From: Crossaster papposus | Taxonomy: Eukaryota; Echinodermata; Asteroidea; Velatida; Solasteridae | Assembly (NCBI GenBank): GCA_037893245.1 | Contig: JBAIAA010000352.1 | Span: 1,674,001 to 1,738,000 of the forward strand | Length of the DNA stretch: 64,000 bases | Reading direction: 5' to 3' | In this document: in pieces, positions 23,602 to 34,439 of the stretch | Layout: each line of letters starts with the position of its first letter | Numbering within the stretch: position 1 is the first letter of the stretch | Position numbers and translations under genes: made by a program | The notes under the pieces: model-generated | Databases searched by the model: none | The model's input: the letters and a program-made list of their open reading frames with translations, nothing else | Told to the model about the DNA's origin: nothing

Positions 23602-25570
23602 TTAGCATGTTTTTGCCGACGTTCCCCTAGCTCCCTCAGGTAAGAGTGGTGGCTCTTCGTCTCCCTCTGCAATGGATCTGGACCGCTCCGCCCTACGCAG
23701 GTGGTAAGGCTCATCTGGGCCGAGAGGCGAGTTCTTCTGAGGGTTGTCCTCATAACCAGAATCCTGGTCCGTCCTCAGGGAAGGCGTCGGAGACATGGAA
23801 CCGGCGCTAGTGAAACTCCTGGTGTCGCAGTTGTCGATGTTAATGGTGCGCTGACACCAGTCCATCATGTTGGCAATCAGATCGGGGAGGGAATGACTCC
23901 TAGAAGAGGCTGCTGCAGCAGCACCTCCCTCCGTTGACAACAGCCGCTTGTGTTGGACGGGCATGGGAATGCGGGATGGCTGGGCATTCTCAACGCAGTC
24001 CTTCCTTATAGGAGTCTTTGGTTCGGCCTTCAGGTGGCTAGGTACGGGGATCCTGGGTCTAAGCCGCGATGTTCCAGGAGAGCTGGCCCGCGAGCTGGCC
24101 CTTGAACTGGCGTTACTTCTGGTCTCGCTACGAGTCTCTCTCGGAGCCACTCTACTCTGGTAGTTCTGCAGGTACTTGGCCAGGTTCTCTGCATTCAGTT
24201 CTACTGGCTTTGTCTCCTTGCCCATGATGGTCCGCCTTCGGGGGTTGTTTCTGGCTAAACCTCCTTCTTGGTCCCGGGTGTTGAAGAGCCTACGGTCAGT
24301 CCGCGGATTCCTGAGGGACCCACTTCTCTGAAGCGGACTTTCTCTGGGCTGTCGTTTTGGCACATTCTGGACGGCAGCTTCTTGGCTAGCTTCTGGTTTG
24401 GTTGATCTTGACGAAAATGTTGTGGCACTCTTAGGTCGGACGTTGGATCCCATACCACCTGTGGTTAAACGTAGTTTTGAGCCTCTCTCGAATGCTGGGC
24501 TCTGGGTTCTTGAGTTAACTCCCTCGGAGACACCAGTGGATTTAAGTGACCTGGATCCTCTCTCAAAGGCAGGGATGCTTGATCTAGCTGTAGGACTACC
24601 TTCCCCGATACCTGTTGATGCTCGCAACCTTGATCCCCTTTCAAAGGCAGGGATTTTGGTTCTTGCAGCACCTCGGTCAACAGAGAGGCTTCGGGTTCTC
24701 TCCCGTTCTTTTAGTCTCTGGGTCACACACTCTGTGGCTGATTTCTCACTGTCTGTTGGGGATCGTAAAGATGATCCTTCGTGCGACCTGAGATCACTGG
24801 AATCACAGCTGCTGGTGCTGTTAAGGCGATGACGCCCTCCAGTGTCTCGCGTGATCATGATGACCGAGTTGTCACGTTTGTCAGAAAGTCGCTTGCTATC
24901 GGATCTCGAGGCGCCGACATTCAGGGACTCAGAGCGGTGTTTTCGTCTCATATTCGGTGAGATGGGGATGCCTCGGTCTTGCGAGGTCTCTCTGCTGCGT
25001 GGACTGTTAGTCACATGCACCGACGAGCTGCGGTTTCGACGGGCCTGGGTTGCCGAGCCCGACTCCCGACCACCAGCCAGGGCCAGCCGCCTGTACACAT
25101 CAGATTGCACACCGGACTCATTCAAGTCAATTGGGGTATAGGACAAAGGCCTGGCGTGACGTGTTGGGCTTGTGGGAGCACTGCGGGCCAGGTTCCCCTG
25201 ATGGTTCTGGCTGTCGGCGCCCACATCCACGCGACGTTTCCTGAGAAACTCCTCTGTGCCTGTGCCGACTTGGCTCAGCCTCCGGGGACGCTGCGAGGGA
25301 CGCTTCTCTGCCTGAAGTGAGATCTTGGGTGGGCTGTTTCGCACCAGGCCCCCGGGTCGCTCTCTTACAGGACTGTGGCTGTTGAGGAGGTCCGCACTGT
25401 GGCTGTTGAGAAGGTCCGCACTGTGGCTGGAGTCTAGACTTGCGAGAGTCTCATTACTGTCCTCGCGTTTCATGCGTGGACTCGGACTGCGCACCGATCG
25501 ACTTTCGCAGTCATCCATAGACTCGACGCTCTGGTTGCGGCTGTAGAGTTTGGAACCCTCTACCGACACC
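23602..25570 (-). CDS. GAS2-like protein, terminal exon (Ser/Arg-rich EB1-binding tail)
   Basis: The 1,969-base exon starts after a CGTCTTGCAG acceptor, supplies one base to finish the codon begun in exon 26675-26744, and encodes 655 residues before a TAA. GAS2-like proteins crosslink actin and microtubules: an N-terminal CH domain binds actin, the GAR domain binds microtubules, and a disordered tail recruits EB1 through SxIP motifs. Here three related blocks contain IPAFERGS or SPAFERGS. The first two supply TKIP (exon residue about 304) and SSIP (about 330), and SRIP occurs near residue 532. Three SHSADLLN/SHSPV units near the start are a 24-bp duplication. The composition (Ser, Arg, Pro, Thr) is typical of a disordered tail. 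Identity as GAS2L is secure from the linked GAR exons; which paralogue is not. Confidence 0.9.
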
Positions 25571-26226
25571 CTGCAAGACGTATGAGAAAAATCACATTGA
25601 GTTGTCATGTCCACAAGCTTTAACTCTGCACGTAAAAATCAGTACACTGGCTCAAAACGACATCCACCAGACAGGTTGAGCCAGTATAAAAAGAAACCAA
25701 CATCATAGCATTGTTGTTAATTCCATCTAATTAAGGCAATTACAGGTCTGTATTGAATATCTCCTAGGGTGCATTCGAGCGTGTTACTTGAGCTAATACA
25801 AGCATACTCCTGAGAACACAAACGGCAGGAGTACGACCTGCGGATATGAGTATACTCTTGATCAGAAAGGGGGTATACTGTCGCACCATTCAAATAATTA
25901 TTGTGCTTGAAATCACGTGATTAATTTTCAGAATTATTTTCAGTGAGATTTTAGTAATTTTTGTAATTTTTTATGGCTTCTGGAATGCCCGTAAGATAAT
26001 ATTTTGCCATATATAACACTTGAGACAAAATTCGAAAATATGTTCGCGTATATCCTCCTGACACTCAGATAAAAAGACAAACTTTTTGCAGTCAGTGTCG
26101 TTTACTAAGTGTAACTTTTAACAACATTGAATAGCCACTTTGCACAGGCCCAATACTGATGTTGCTGTTTGCGCAATGCGATCCGAGAGTAAAGCGCACA
26201 CAATATTTGCAAGTATCAAGAGCTAA
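25571..26226. other. Intron of the GAS2-like gene (part)
   Basis: Together with 26227-26674 this is the 1.1 kb intron between two GAS2-like exons. Apart from MITE-4 copy 2, only a short GAGCCAGT inverted pair near 25647-25684 was noticed. Confidence 0.6.
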
Positions 26227-26536
26227 TGCTGCGTTCCCATCGCGTCGTTTTTATCGTGAATTTCTCCATGTTCACGAGTGGGTTGCATTCCAAACGCTAC
26301 TCACCAAGACGCACGCGCACAGTCGAGTTAGTCGTCCTGTAAGGACATTCTTTATCGCACAAGAACTCGTACGTGAACCAACACGCATGCGCGAGTATTT
26401 TATTCGTTTATGAAGTCGTGAACATGGAGAAAAAAATTCCACCTCGAGTTCACCACTGGTGAAAACGAGTTACCAGGCGATTAGAACGCCATTATACGAC
26501 TTGTGAACTCGTGAACACGATAAACACGACGCAGCA
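26227..26536. repeat. MITE-4 copy 2 (intronic)
   Basis: Starts TGCTGCGTTCCCATCGCGTC and ends ACACGACGCAGCA. It shares the interior (ACGCACGCGCACAGTCGAGT) with copy 1 at 9812-10110. Flanks AGAGCTAA and AGAGTAAC hint at an imperfect 8-bp duplication, but copy 1 gives no support for this. Confidence 0.68.
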
Positions 26537-26674
26537 AGAGTAACACACTGGAATGCAACACTAGTGTTGCAAAAACGTGTAAATAATGACAGGTAAAAGT
26601 TCCTCCTTTGACCACAAGGTGAACATTTCATGATCGGGATAGCAACAGTTTGAGTTGATCAAGGTAATCTTTAC

Positions 26675-26744
26675 TTTCGTTTTGGCGACTTGCGGTAGTT
26701 GCTACCAAAACTGTTGGTGCGGCTTCTTCCCCCAGAACGATGGA
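26675..26744 (-). CDS. GAS2-like protein, small basic linker exon
   Basis: This 70-base exon is bounded by a TCGTTTCAG acceptor and a GTAAAG donor. It begins by completing a Leu codon with the last base of the GAR exon, encodes HRSGGRSRTNSFGSNYRKSP then KR, and ends in phase 2, matching the terminal exon. The Arg/Lys/Ser-rich content fits the linker after the GAR domain in GAS2-like proteins. Exact phase agreement on both sides (2 + 66 + 2 bases) is the main evidence. Confidence 0.85.
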
Positions 26745-27139
26745 CTGAAACGAAAGAACAAATCAAGAACAAAAAGTTGAATGCAAAAGTTGAATGCATT
26801 TCAACTCGCCCAACTGTACATATTATGTGACCTGTTCCAACGAAACTGGGACAAAGTCGCACAATGTGCTTTATTACAATGTACTCGTGAAGTGATTTCA
26901 GGGTGGATTTTACCATTTTGAGGTTTTTTGATTCACAAACTATTAATCAACAATCTCCCAAACTTTTAACATAATCCGTCACAGAAGTGTATTTTTTGTC
27001 AATTTTGTGAAACAATTGTGTATAGAAAAAAAAATAAAAAATCTGAACTTCAAAGCTGTTAATCTCATATTTAGGTGGTCTGGGTTTTATCACTAAATCC
27101 TTTTCCCAGGGGAGATATGGTGGGGGTTCATGTACATGT

Positions 27140-27256
27140 AAATGATACATCATTTTAAAGCTGAGAACCTAGAGAATTAAAAAAAATAATAATAATAATA
27201 AAAAAAATAATTGTCAACTTTGTCTGGGTTTTGTTGGAGCAGCTAGGTCACATATA
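27140..27256. repeat. MITE-5 copy 2, right part (intronic)
   Basis: Ends AGCTAGGTCACATATA and shares ATTTTAAAGCTGAGAA followed by AGAGAATT with the copy at 27640-28030. A TAA microsatellite-like run lies inside it (27180-27210). The left end is not recognisable. Confidence 0.6.
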
Positions 27257-27389
27257 TGCAGTCCAGGAGATTACCTCTTATGGGCACAGTGACTTCTTGT
27301 TTGAATCTTGTAGATGATGTTTGTACACTTTTTTTCACAGCCCATAACAATTTTTTTAACGACTGTGGAAAAAAATGAAGTTGACTTAC

Positions 27390-27480
27390 GTTTGCACTTG
27401 CAAGGATCATGCTTGTCAAGGTAGTGCTCGAGCGTGTCCCAGCCTCCACCGATACGAACCATCACGTGATTGCGTAAAAT
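27390..27480 (-). CDS. GAS2-like protein, GAR domain C-terminal half
   Basis: A CTGGCAG acceptor precedes 91 bases encoding [17 protein letters not shown] then [13 protein letters not shown], ending at a GTAAGT donor in phase 1. [22 protein letters not shown] is the hallmark of the Gas2-related (GAR) domain, which binds microtubules and contains zinc-coordinating cysteines. The upstream exon at 40082-40189 ends IFVR in phase 0 and joins directly, as in other GAS2 family members (IFVR/ILR). The exon is flanked on both sides by MITE-5 copies in the introns. Confidence 0.95.
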
Positions 27481-27639
27481 CTGCCAGAAACAAATCGGGA
27501 AAAAATGAAACAAATTAAGAAATAAAGAAACTTTAGTATTACTTTACACCTTCATTGTACCTCATTGTAGCCGGCTGATGGATATACATGTAGCCTAGGC
27601 TTGAGAAGAGGCCACTGGGCCAGTTGACGCGTACCTGTA

Positions 27640-28030
27640 TATGTGACCTGCTCGCACGGAAACAGCGTAAAGTTGCACTATGCTATATTGAGTTATGATT
27701 GAAAATGGATCATTTTTTTGAGTTTTTGCATTGTACAATTATATGTTCCCTCTTGAACTACCAAGTATCTTTTGCAAAAGATTAGCAGAAAAAAATCTAA
27801 ATTTGATTTTACTGAGTGTACCCAGAAAGTAAAATGTATTGAAATTAATTCCTAACTATGCTTAATTTGATGTGTGTAATGACCGCTGGTTTTGCTCAAT
27901 ATTAGATATTTTGTAAATACCCTACCCAATAAATTGTATATTATTTTAAAGCTAAGAATTCAGAGAATCTGGAAATACCAAAATCTCAAAAGGTCAAATT
28001 TACTCTGATTTTGTGGGAGCAGGTCACATA
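27640..28030. repeat. MITE-5 copy 1 (intronic)
   Basis: Ends are TATGTGACCTGCTC and GAGCAGGTCACATA, with TA on both sides (27638-27639 and 28031-28032), as for Tc1/mariner-type targets. It lies in the large intron about 160 bases upstream of the second GAR exon. Confidence 0.7.
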
Positions 28031-28545
28031 TAACAGCATTCCAACTCCTACAAAATCTATTCATCATTCACCTGCAGTTCCAGGGGTTTCCACTTTGAAT
28101 ATCAGCAAACGTTTGGTGAACCACGTAGTTCTTGATTGGGAGTGTAATAAATTAACTTGAGCTTTCTAATCACAGTACATCAATTCTTTTCTTACATATC
28201 GTTATGTGGACATTCCATAGGGTTTATTCCATAGGTTTGTTTTTTTTTTTTTTAAATTTATTTGTTGTGTTTTGTTGTTGTTTTGTGTGTGTTTTTTTGG
28301 GGGGTAAGGGGTCTCCGTGTGTAATGAATTGGAAGATTTGTGCATCATGCTTAAAGTTTGCGGCTACACTCGACTGATCATCACTTTCCATTACAGGCAC
28401 CAAGCAAGCCCCCGGTACAGTGAACTTTGAGCCTATACCTCGTACTTGTCACTTTCTATAGCCACTCCCCACTGCAAGCACTCAAGAGGAACGTTAGAGC
28501 CCCCTCTATAGACCAAATTGATGATTCATATATAAACTGTGATAA
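28031..28545. other. Intronic interval
   Basis: Contains T- and G-rich tracts at 28238-28310. A piece near 28060-28145 is open on both strands with splice-like CAG edges (CCTGCAG on +, CAG/GTGAATG on -), but neither reading is recognisable. It lies within the 12.6 kb intron of the GAS2-like gene. Confidence 0.35.
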
Positions 28546-28883
28546 TTAAAGGTAGGATATATCATTTGCAGATATCGAAAATATTTACTGCCAAATTATT
28601 AAGAAATATGTTACTCATTTGAAAGTAAATAATGATTCTAGGCATCCAGCAAAATGATTGCGCTAGATATCCTGTAATTATTCTGAGAAAAAAAAAAAAT
28701 AACATAAGAATATCTGCTCGACGCCGGTTGAAAACAAACGCTGTTTTTCGTGCTTTTCTCGGCATCAATGATTGTAAAACTTCGGACAGGTCAGTTACAC
28801 AATATTTACTATAAAATACAACCCCCCAAATCTACCCATTCATGATAATTCAAGCAATTACCAATGGTGTATCCTACCTTTAA
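28546..28883 (+). repeat. MITE-1 copy C, lacking the central palindrome
   Basis: TTAA at 28546-28549 and 28880-28883 bound a full-ended copy. Where others have the CG palindrome, this copy passes from ATTATTCTGAG straight into an A-run and AACATAAGAATA, so the palindrome and about 30 flanking bases are gone. Confidence 0.87.
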
Positions 28884-29099
28884 TGTGGAGAAATATGGTA
28901 CCCTGTGGAGACATGAACACACTGAAGACAATGGGAATAAATACGTCTCCACATGGTAATTTCTTTAGGTGTAAAGGTCTTCACAAGGTTTTTCACAAAA
29001 TATATGGATCAACTCAAAATTACTTGATATACTAGGGTTAGGATGTGGGTTTGGGTAATAGTGTTCGGGTTGGGGTATAACATAAGGTATATTGGGTAG

Positions 29100-29184
29100 A
29101 AATTTCACTACCAAATTATTAAGAAATTTCATACTTATTTGAAAGTAAATAATGATTCTAGGCATCCAGCAAAATGATTGCTTT
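29100..29184 (+). repeat. MITE-1 copy D, fragment of the left arm
   Basis: Matches the arm from ACTACCAAATTATTAAG through GGCATCCAGCAAAATGATTG, then diverges. No end is present. Confidence 0.75.
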
Positions 29185-30000
29185 GGATGATGCCATTTTC
29201 CCTCTTCTGTTAACATACGGTACACCTTACATGGGCACATTTTCCGTGAAACATATAGATTTATTGAAACCAAATAGATCTGAATCTCAGCATGCATTCA
29301 ATGTCTGCTGCCTGCTAAATCTGCAGGGAGTCTTAACCACATTATGAATAGGAACACTGTATATGTACCTACATGTATCATTCATGTACCAGTACATGAG
29401 GATATACAGCATGGGGCAGGTTTCCTATAGGGATTTTGTTCGCAATTTGGCAATGTGTTTCATAAGGAAATTCTCATGTTACATGTAGCTTGCAAGACGG
29501 AAACAAATAGCAACATCCCTGTACCAAGAGTGCTAGAACATTTATGAAAGTGTTCTAATGTGTCTAACTGTGTTCTAGTGTCTAATTTTAAATAAATCAA
29601 ATCTTAATAATTAGTAAAAACATGAGCATCTAACCTGGAGAAACCGTTTTTATTACATAGTGACAAAAATATATCAAAATGTTGGCACAATGAACTGTCT
29701 AAAGTATTACCTGCCCAGTAGAATCTTGTTTAAACTCTGTATAATTCTTTTGTTTTGCCATATTTAAATTATTCAATTTTGACTTGGGGTGGTTCTTCAT
29801 CTAAATGCAACAAACTGTTTACTTCTACAGAAACGAGCGGTGGGATCGAGTTCCGCCACCCATGCCTTGTACAATGACAACTTTATTAGCCAATTGTAAG
29901 ATCAATAGTTGGCTTGTTGTATTAACCCGTTCGCGCCGGGATTATTTCAACGATAGCTGCAATGATAGAATTGTTCATTTGATCTTGATAAAAGCATTAA
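29185..30000. other. Intronic interval, no gene seen
   Basis: AT-rich. GTTCGCGCCGGGATTATTT at 29928-29946 is shared with 9356-9374, marking a dispersed repeat I cannot delimit. An ORF starting at 29805 follows a TTCTACAG acceptor-like site but is not recognisable. Confidence 0.35.
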
Positions 30001-30682
30001 AGGTTCTACGCAGACCTTTCAAAGAGAATTGCTGTTTAATAATTTAAAATGTGCCTTGGTGTGTAAGTAACAAGACCAGGGGTAATAAAATGGTATAAAA
30101 TGACATTTATTGGGGTTAATCACCGTAAATGTAATTGGCCCCCTCATTAACATGTTCAAACAATGACAAATGGTGGCGCTGTTCGTGACGAACATTCGGC
30201 AACCCCCAAAAAGAGATGCCACGCACGCGGGTACACACGCAGCAGATTTTGTTCAGACATGGCGAGTGAAGACGACAGTTCGGGGCCGGGGAGCGCATAT
30301 TCCACAGAATCGGACGAAATATCTGCAGTATCATCAGGTCCTACATCTGAAGAAAATATTCTACTTGACAATTCCTTTGACAATAACTTGAGTCGACCAT
30401 CGACTGAATGATTTTGCATCGATACGCGTGGCACATGATGCATGCATGCATGTACGGGCACGCTGGTCGCGACGTCAAAGTCTTCCCAAACATACGTCAC
30501 AATTATGCAAATTTTACATGTTAATAAGCTACCATTCTAGGGGCGGGGCCGGTCCCCCAAAGCACTTTATTATTATTTTTCTCATATTAATTACCAAAAA
30601 ATAAAACTTTTATAAACTGAAAATCACTCAATTAGTTATAATCTTTCATTTAAACTAATAAAAACCACATTTCCAGGACCCT
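30001..30682 (+). mobile_element. TTAA-flanked element carrying an acidic ORF
   Basis: TTAA lies at 29997-30000 and 30683-30686. The left end reads AGGTTCTACGCAGACC, and the inverted right end reads AGGGTCCTGG, so the inverted repeats are short and imperfect. The ends share the AGG start of MITE-1 and MITE-2. Inside are an ORF (30163-30411) and a C/G-rich patch at 30540-30560. It could be a deletion derivative of a larger DNA transposon keeping only a first exon. The boundaries are uncertain. Confidence 0.4.
30163..30411 (+). CDS. Short acidic ORF, possibly a transposase first exon
   Basis: The frame is open for 82 codons. The better start is the internal ATG at 30259, which gives 50 residues: MASEDDSSGPGSAYSTESDE, then ISAVSSGPTSEENILLDN, ending LSRPSTE. 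The Ser/Asp/Glu-rich composition resembles the N-terminal acidic leaders of several invertebrate transposon proteins. That is a compositional impression, not a family match. Its place inside a TTAA-flanked unit supports a transposon origin. It lies inside the large GAS2-like intron on the opposite strand. Confidence 0.35.
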   Translation: MTNGGAVRDEHSATPKKRCHARGYTRSRFCSDMASEDDSSGPGSAYSTESDEISAVSSGPTSEENILLDNSFDNNLSRPSTE

Positions 30683-31454
30683 TTAAGTTTGGCATACAGT
30701 CAGGGTATGTCATGAGAAATATACCGGTATTCGGCCATAGGGCCGTCGCGGATTTGTCCTTTGAAAAAAATATAGGTGGAAACCTAGATAACAAGCAATA
30801 TTCAAAATAGCCGCCATATTCCACAATTTTAGAATTAAACAATGTGTACCTCAATCTGCCTGACTATCGGTATAAAATAAACATTTTGAGAAAACTGTGA
30901 AAATATATACACAAAGCAAGGTTTATTCCCGTTAAAAGCCCTCATTTGTTGGGTCTTAACCGTCTGTAGAAAATGATGGTAATTCCCATTTTCTCTGAAA
31001 TGACAATGTACTAAACTTGCAATGATTTCACAGGATGCTCCTATCATTTACTTACAATAATTGAGGACACTTGAGAAGTTTCAGTTTTCAATGTTAGCAA
31101 AATATTGACCAAATCTGGTGCGGAATAATAAGGAAGTGATATCTGGGTTTATTGTTTAAACCCAACATACAACATAAACATTTGGCTTATTTTAAAAACA
31201 AGGATTTCATGCCAACTCTTGGTCCTGTTTCCATCTAGGTTCTTTCCTTTAGCATTTCCTCCTTCGCGATTCTAGACATTACTCATAATAGTAGGAAGTA
31301 TGGTCTACTAACGCTTTCCCGTAGTCCCAGAGAAAGGAGAAAGCTCGCTTTGACAACTGACCTCGTTGAAAGACCTTCATCCTAGGATTTAGCTAGCTGC
31401 TTCACTTTGGCCTCAACTTAACACCTTTTACTTCCTGAATTATAAGCATCTATG

Positions 31455-31690
31455 GTACGCGCGCTGTGGTACAACGGTTAAGGTGCTCGACTTGAGTGCG
31501 ATGGCACACAGGTTCGAATCCTGACGGCAACATGGCGATTGTGTTTTTGGGCAAGACAATTTACTGCAATTACCTCTCTCCATCCAGGGGTATAAATGGG
31601 TACCAGTGTAGGTTGAGACCACATGCACTGATCTCCAGCTACTGCATAAAATGATCTCGTTCCTGATGAACAGGAATATAATAATTGTAA
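31455..31690 (+). repeat. tRNA-headed SINE
   Basis: The head has pol III-like boxes: TGGTACAACGGTTAAGG (A-box-like) and GGTTCGAATCCTG (B box). The body continues GGGCAAGACAATTTACTG, CCTCTCTCCATCCAGGGG, CCACATGCACTGATCT and CTCGTTCCTGATGAACAGG, ending ATAATAATTGTAAG. The same body appears inverted at 42898-43190. Confidence 0.85.
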
Positions 31691-31911
31691 GCAAAATCAA
31701 TCGATCTTTTGCTGTGCTCCGTGGTAAGATATGTACGTTCCATAATAGCGACTGTCTATATCCCTATGCCATCAACCCAACCACATTGTAACTGCATCCT
31801 ACAATTCCAGAGAATTTGTATAAAATTTACCTTGAGGATCTCTGCAATTGTAGTTTAATTATTTTTTGAACCACCTTACTTACATTGTATCTCAAAGTGA
31901 ACAAAGAATTT

Positions 31912-31988
31912 GGCAAGGCGGGACTCGAACGTACGATCTCCGGAATACTGAACGAGCCCTCTACCAACTGAGCTACATGTAACTTGCC
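31912..31988 (-). repeat. tRNA-like sequence (SINE head or pseudo-tRNA)
   Basis: On the minus strand, TAGCTCAGTTGGTAGAGGGC (A box) and ACGTTCGAGTCCCGCC (B box) lie in a 77-base span whose ends GGCAAG and CTTGCC could pair. The stretch between the acceptor and D arm is too long, and the T stem does not pair well. I therefore call it a decayed tRNA-derived SINE head, not a working tRNA. Confidence 0.6.
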
Positions 31989-32650
31989 CTACCCCATATG
32001 TTGGCGGTCTCCCAAATTGTCAGTATCTTTGTTCTTGTCAACTATCAATGGTGACATTGAACCTATTAGCACTGTGTGCTTTTATTTATTCACTGAAGAC
32101 TCTCAATGAAAGAGTCCTCCAGCTTATGATTTCCAGTGCTACAGTAAATAAAAAAGTAAAAAAAACAACACCTTGTTGGCAATTAAACCTTGCCTGGTTC
32201 ATGAGGTCAAAGCATAGGGTAGGTTTGAACTTTGAACTTTGAAGTGGCCACTCATACAAAATTTGTTTAACTCCAGTCCACAATCACACTGCAATCTTCA
32301 AAGGACAGATGCAAGTTACCATGGCAGCAGGTTAAACTTAAAAACCCTCTCTTGAAACTATTTGTTAACCCTAACCCTCCAGGGTATTTTGGCTAGAAAC
32401 CCTGCCAAAAGCAACAGATTGCATACTTTGTCACATTGACTTGTGTGCAGAGTCCAGCAAGGTCAAGCAGTCACCACAGATGCACTGTGCTGGATCTGGC
32501 AGGGTTAAGGCAGTCAGTAAAGGAAACCAAATTATCGTTCAAAAAGGAGTAGCTTGAATATTATCAAAATAACAATTCATAAATGAAAGCTTCGAAAGTG
32601 ATATTCAACATTGTTTTGCAAAATTTGCAACCAAAGATGTCCACACAGTA
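31989..32650. other. Intronic interval, no gene seen
   Basis: AT-rich. The ORFs on both strands at 32048-32283 mirror each other and have no recognisable motif. The sequence downstream of the tRNA-like head may be SINE body. Confidence 0.35.
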
Positions 32651-32899
32651 CAGGGGCCAAATTTCATAGAGCTGCTAAGCACAACGATTTGCTTAGCATG
32701 AAAATTTGTCCTTGGCAAAAACAAGCTAACAGACCAAATTTTCACCTGATCTTTATTGTTCTTGGTTGATAATCAGCTTTTTTTTGCTTAGCATAAAAAA
32801 CACCTATAATTTGGCTGGTAACCTGTTTTTAATGAGCAAGACTTTTTTTGTGCTAAACAATTTTTTGTTTGCTTAGCAGCTCTATGAAATTGGCCCCTG
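32651..32899. repeat. MITE-3 copy (single unit)
   Basis: Ends are CAGGGGCCAAATTTCA and AAATTGGCCCCTG, with inner GAGCTGCTAAGCAC and TGCTTAGCAGCTC. TA precedes it and GTA follows. Confidence 0.85.
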
Positions 32900-33964
32900 G
32901 TAGTGAAGACGTTGTGTTGACTTAACTACATCCACATGTAAGGTTCCTCCCTATCTGAAAAAGGGCTTTAGTCTAGAGGCTAAATGGTAAACCTAGCGGA
33001 TAGTCCCCCATACCTATACATTTTTTTGACTATTGTTACCTAACGCACCCCCGCACCCCCGCACCCCCCCACCCCTCTTAAAAGAATTCCTGAGAAACCA
33101 CAACATTCCGCAAGCACAATGACCACCACAAAGGAGGAAGAATGATCAAGGTGTGAGTAAAACGATTACTTTCGTCAGGTTTACTTAACCCTACACGGCT
33201 ACAAAGAAAAGGTCCACGAATGGTATTTTAACACTATAAAGCTGTGAGTACAAGCACAATGGATTGTATAGAATGTTTGAAAAACACAACTTCCAGCCAA
33301 GCAGATCAAGTCTTTGAGTATTTTATGAGTGTGCACATCTAAACATGTACATTTAAAGCGCCGTCGCGCCATGTCTGAGAGGGTAAACCACGCCTGTGAC
33401 TCCCTATAAGACAGTCATATCCTTTGCACAGACGATGCTGGCTCAAGATTATCAGAGATGGGAAATATGGCTGATTACATGTCAGCGAGACACGCCCAAA
33501 ACCACTGACGTCAATCGTCGTTCATTCCTTCAGATGGCTAAATACATGTATGTTTTCGGTCTGTATAAAAAGTGTGTCATGCACGTTTTATCACTGTCCT
33601 TAACCCTCCAACATCCTTGAGTTTTAGGGGATTTGGCGGGATTCGGAAAGGAGGAGCCAAGCTATTTTTAAATGTACCGGTACATGTACAGTACCTCATA
33701 TAGGCTGATTCAAACTCGTCACAAAAGTGGAAACCAACTCCAACTTTTGACAGACATCATGACTACGCTCTTTAAATTTGCAAATGTTGAACACAATTTG
33801 CATTTGCAAACACAGACATTTTCGGCCTTGCTTGTGTTAGTTTATGCGTCATCCGTTTCGACTCTTGGGAAAACTTTGCGTTTATATACGTCCTCCTGCG
33901 CAAACTGGTTAAATGTTAGTCGCTGTACTCGCTGTACATGTACAGCATGAAAATGCCCGGCCTA
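32900..33964. other. Intronic interval, no gene recognised
   Basis: Contains a CACCCCCG short repeat at 33044-33075 and ACATGT-rich patches near 33670-33690 and 33930. An ORF at 33396-33620 has no recognisable motif. TTTATGCGTCATCCGTTT at 33840 is shared with about 9518. Confidence 0.35.
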
Positions 33965-34351
33965 TTAAGGGTAGGATACACCATTGGTAATTGCTTGAAT
34001 TATCATGAATGGGTAGATTTGTAGGGTTGTATTTTAAAGTAAATATCATTTAACTGACCTGTCCAAAGTTTTGCAATCATGGATGCCGAGAAAAGCACGA
34101 AAAACGGCGTTTGTTTTCAACCGGCGTCAAGCAGTTATTCTTATGTTATTTTTGTTTTTTCGCGATCGCCGGCCGGCGATCGCGAATTTGTCTTTATTAA
34201 ATTCTATTTTTCAGAATAATTAAAGGATATCTAGCGCAATCATTTTGCTGGATGCCTAGAATCATTATTTACTTTCAAATGAGTAAGATATTTCTTAATA
34301 ATTCGGTAGTAAATATTTTCGATATCTGCAAATGGTGTATACTACCTTTAA
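33965..34351 (-). repeat. MITE-1 copy E
   Basis: Full length with TTAA at both ends, in inverted orientation relative to copy A. Its centre, GCGATCGCCGGCCGGCGATC plus flanking GC, is a perfect palindrome. Confidence 0.9.
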
Positions 34352-34439
34352 GTACTCCCGAATCGCTGTCACACTTAAAATTGCCCGAGCACAGTAGTTT
34401 TATCCCTAATATTCTTCTGTGAATACGCACAGTATAAGT

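Noticed and set aside
28562-28768. ORF of about 68 codons, with similar ORFs in other MITE-1 copies (for example 43699-43905)
   Set aside because: The same peptide text recurs only because the DNA repeat recurs, and frames break differently in each copy.
31912-31988. Working tRNA gene on the minus strand
   Set aside because: A and B boxes are present, but spacing and stems do not fold as a tRNA, so I listed it as a SINE head.
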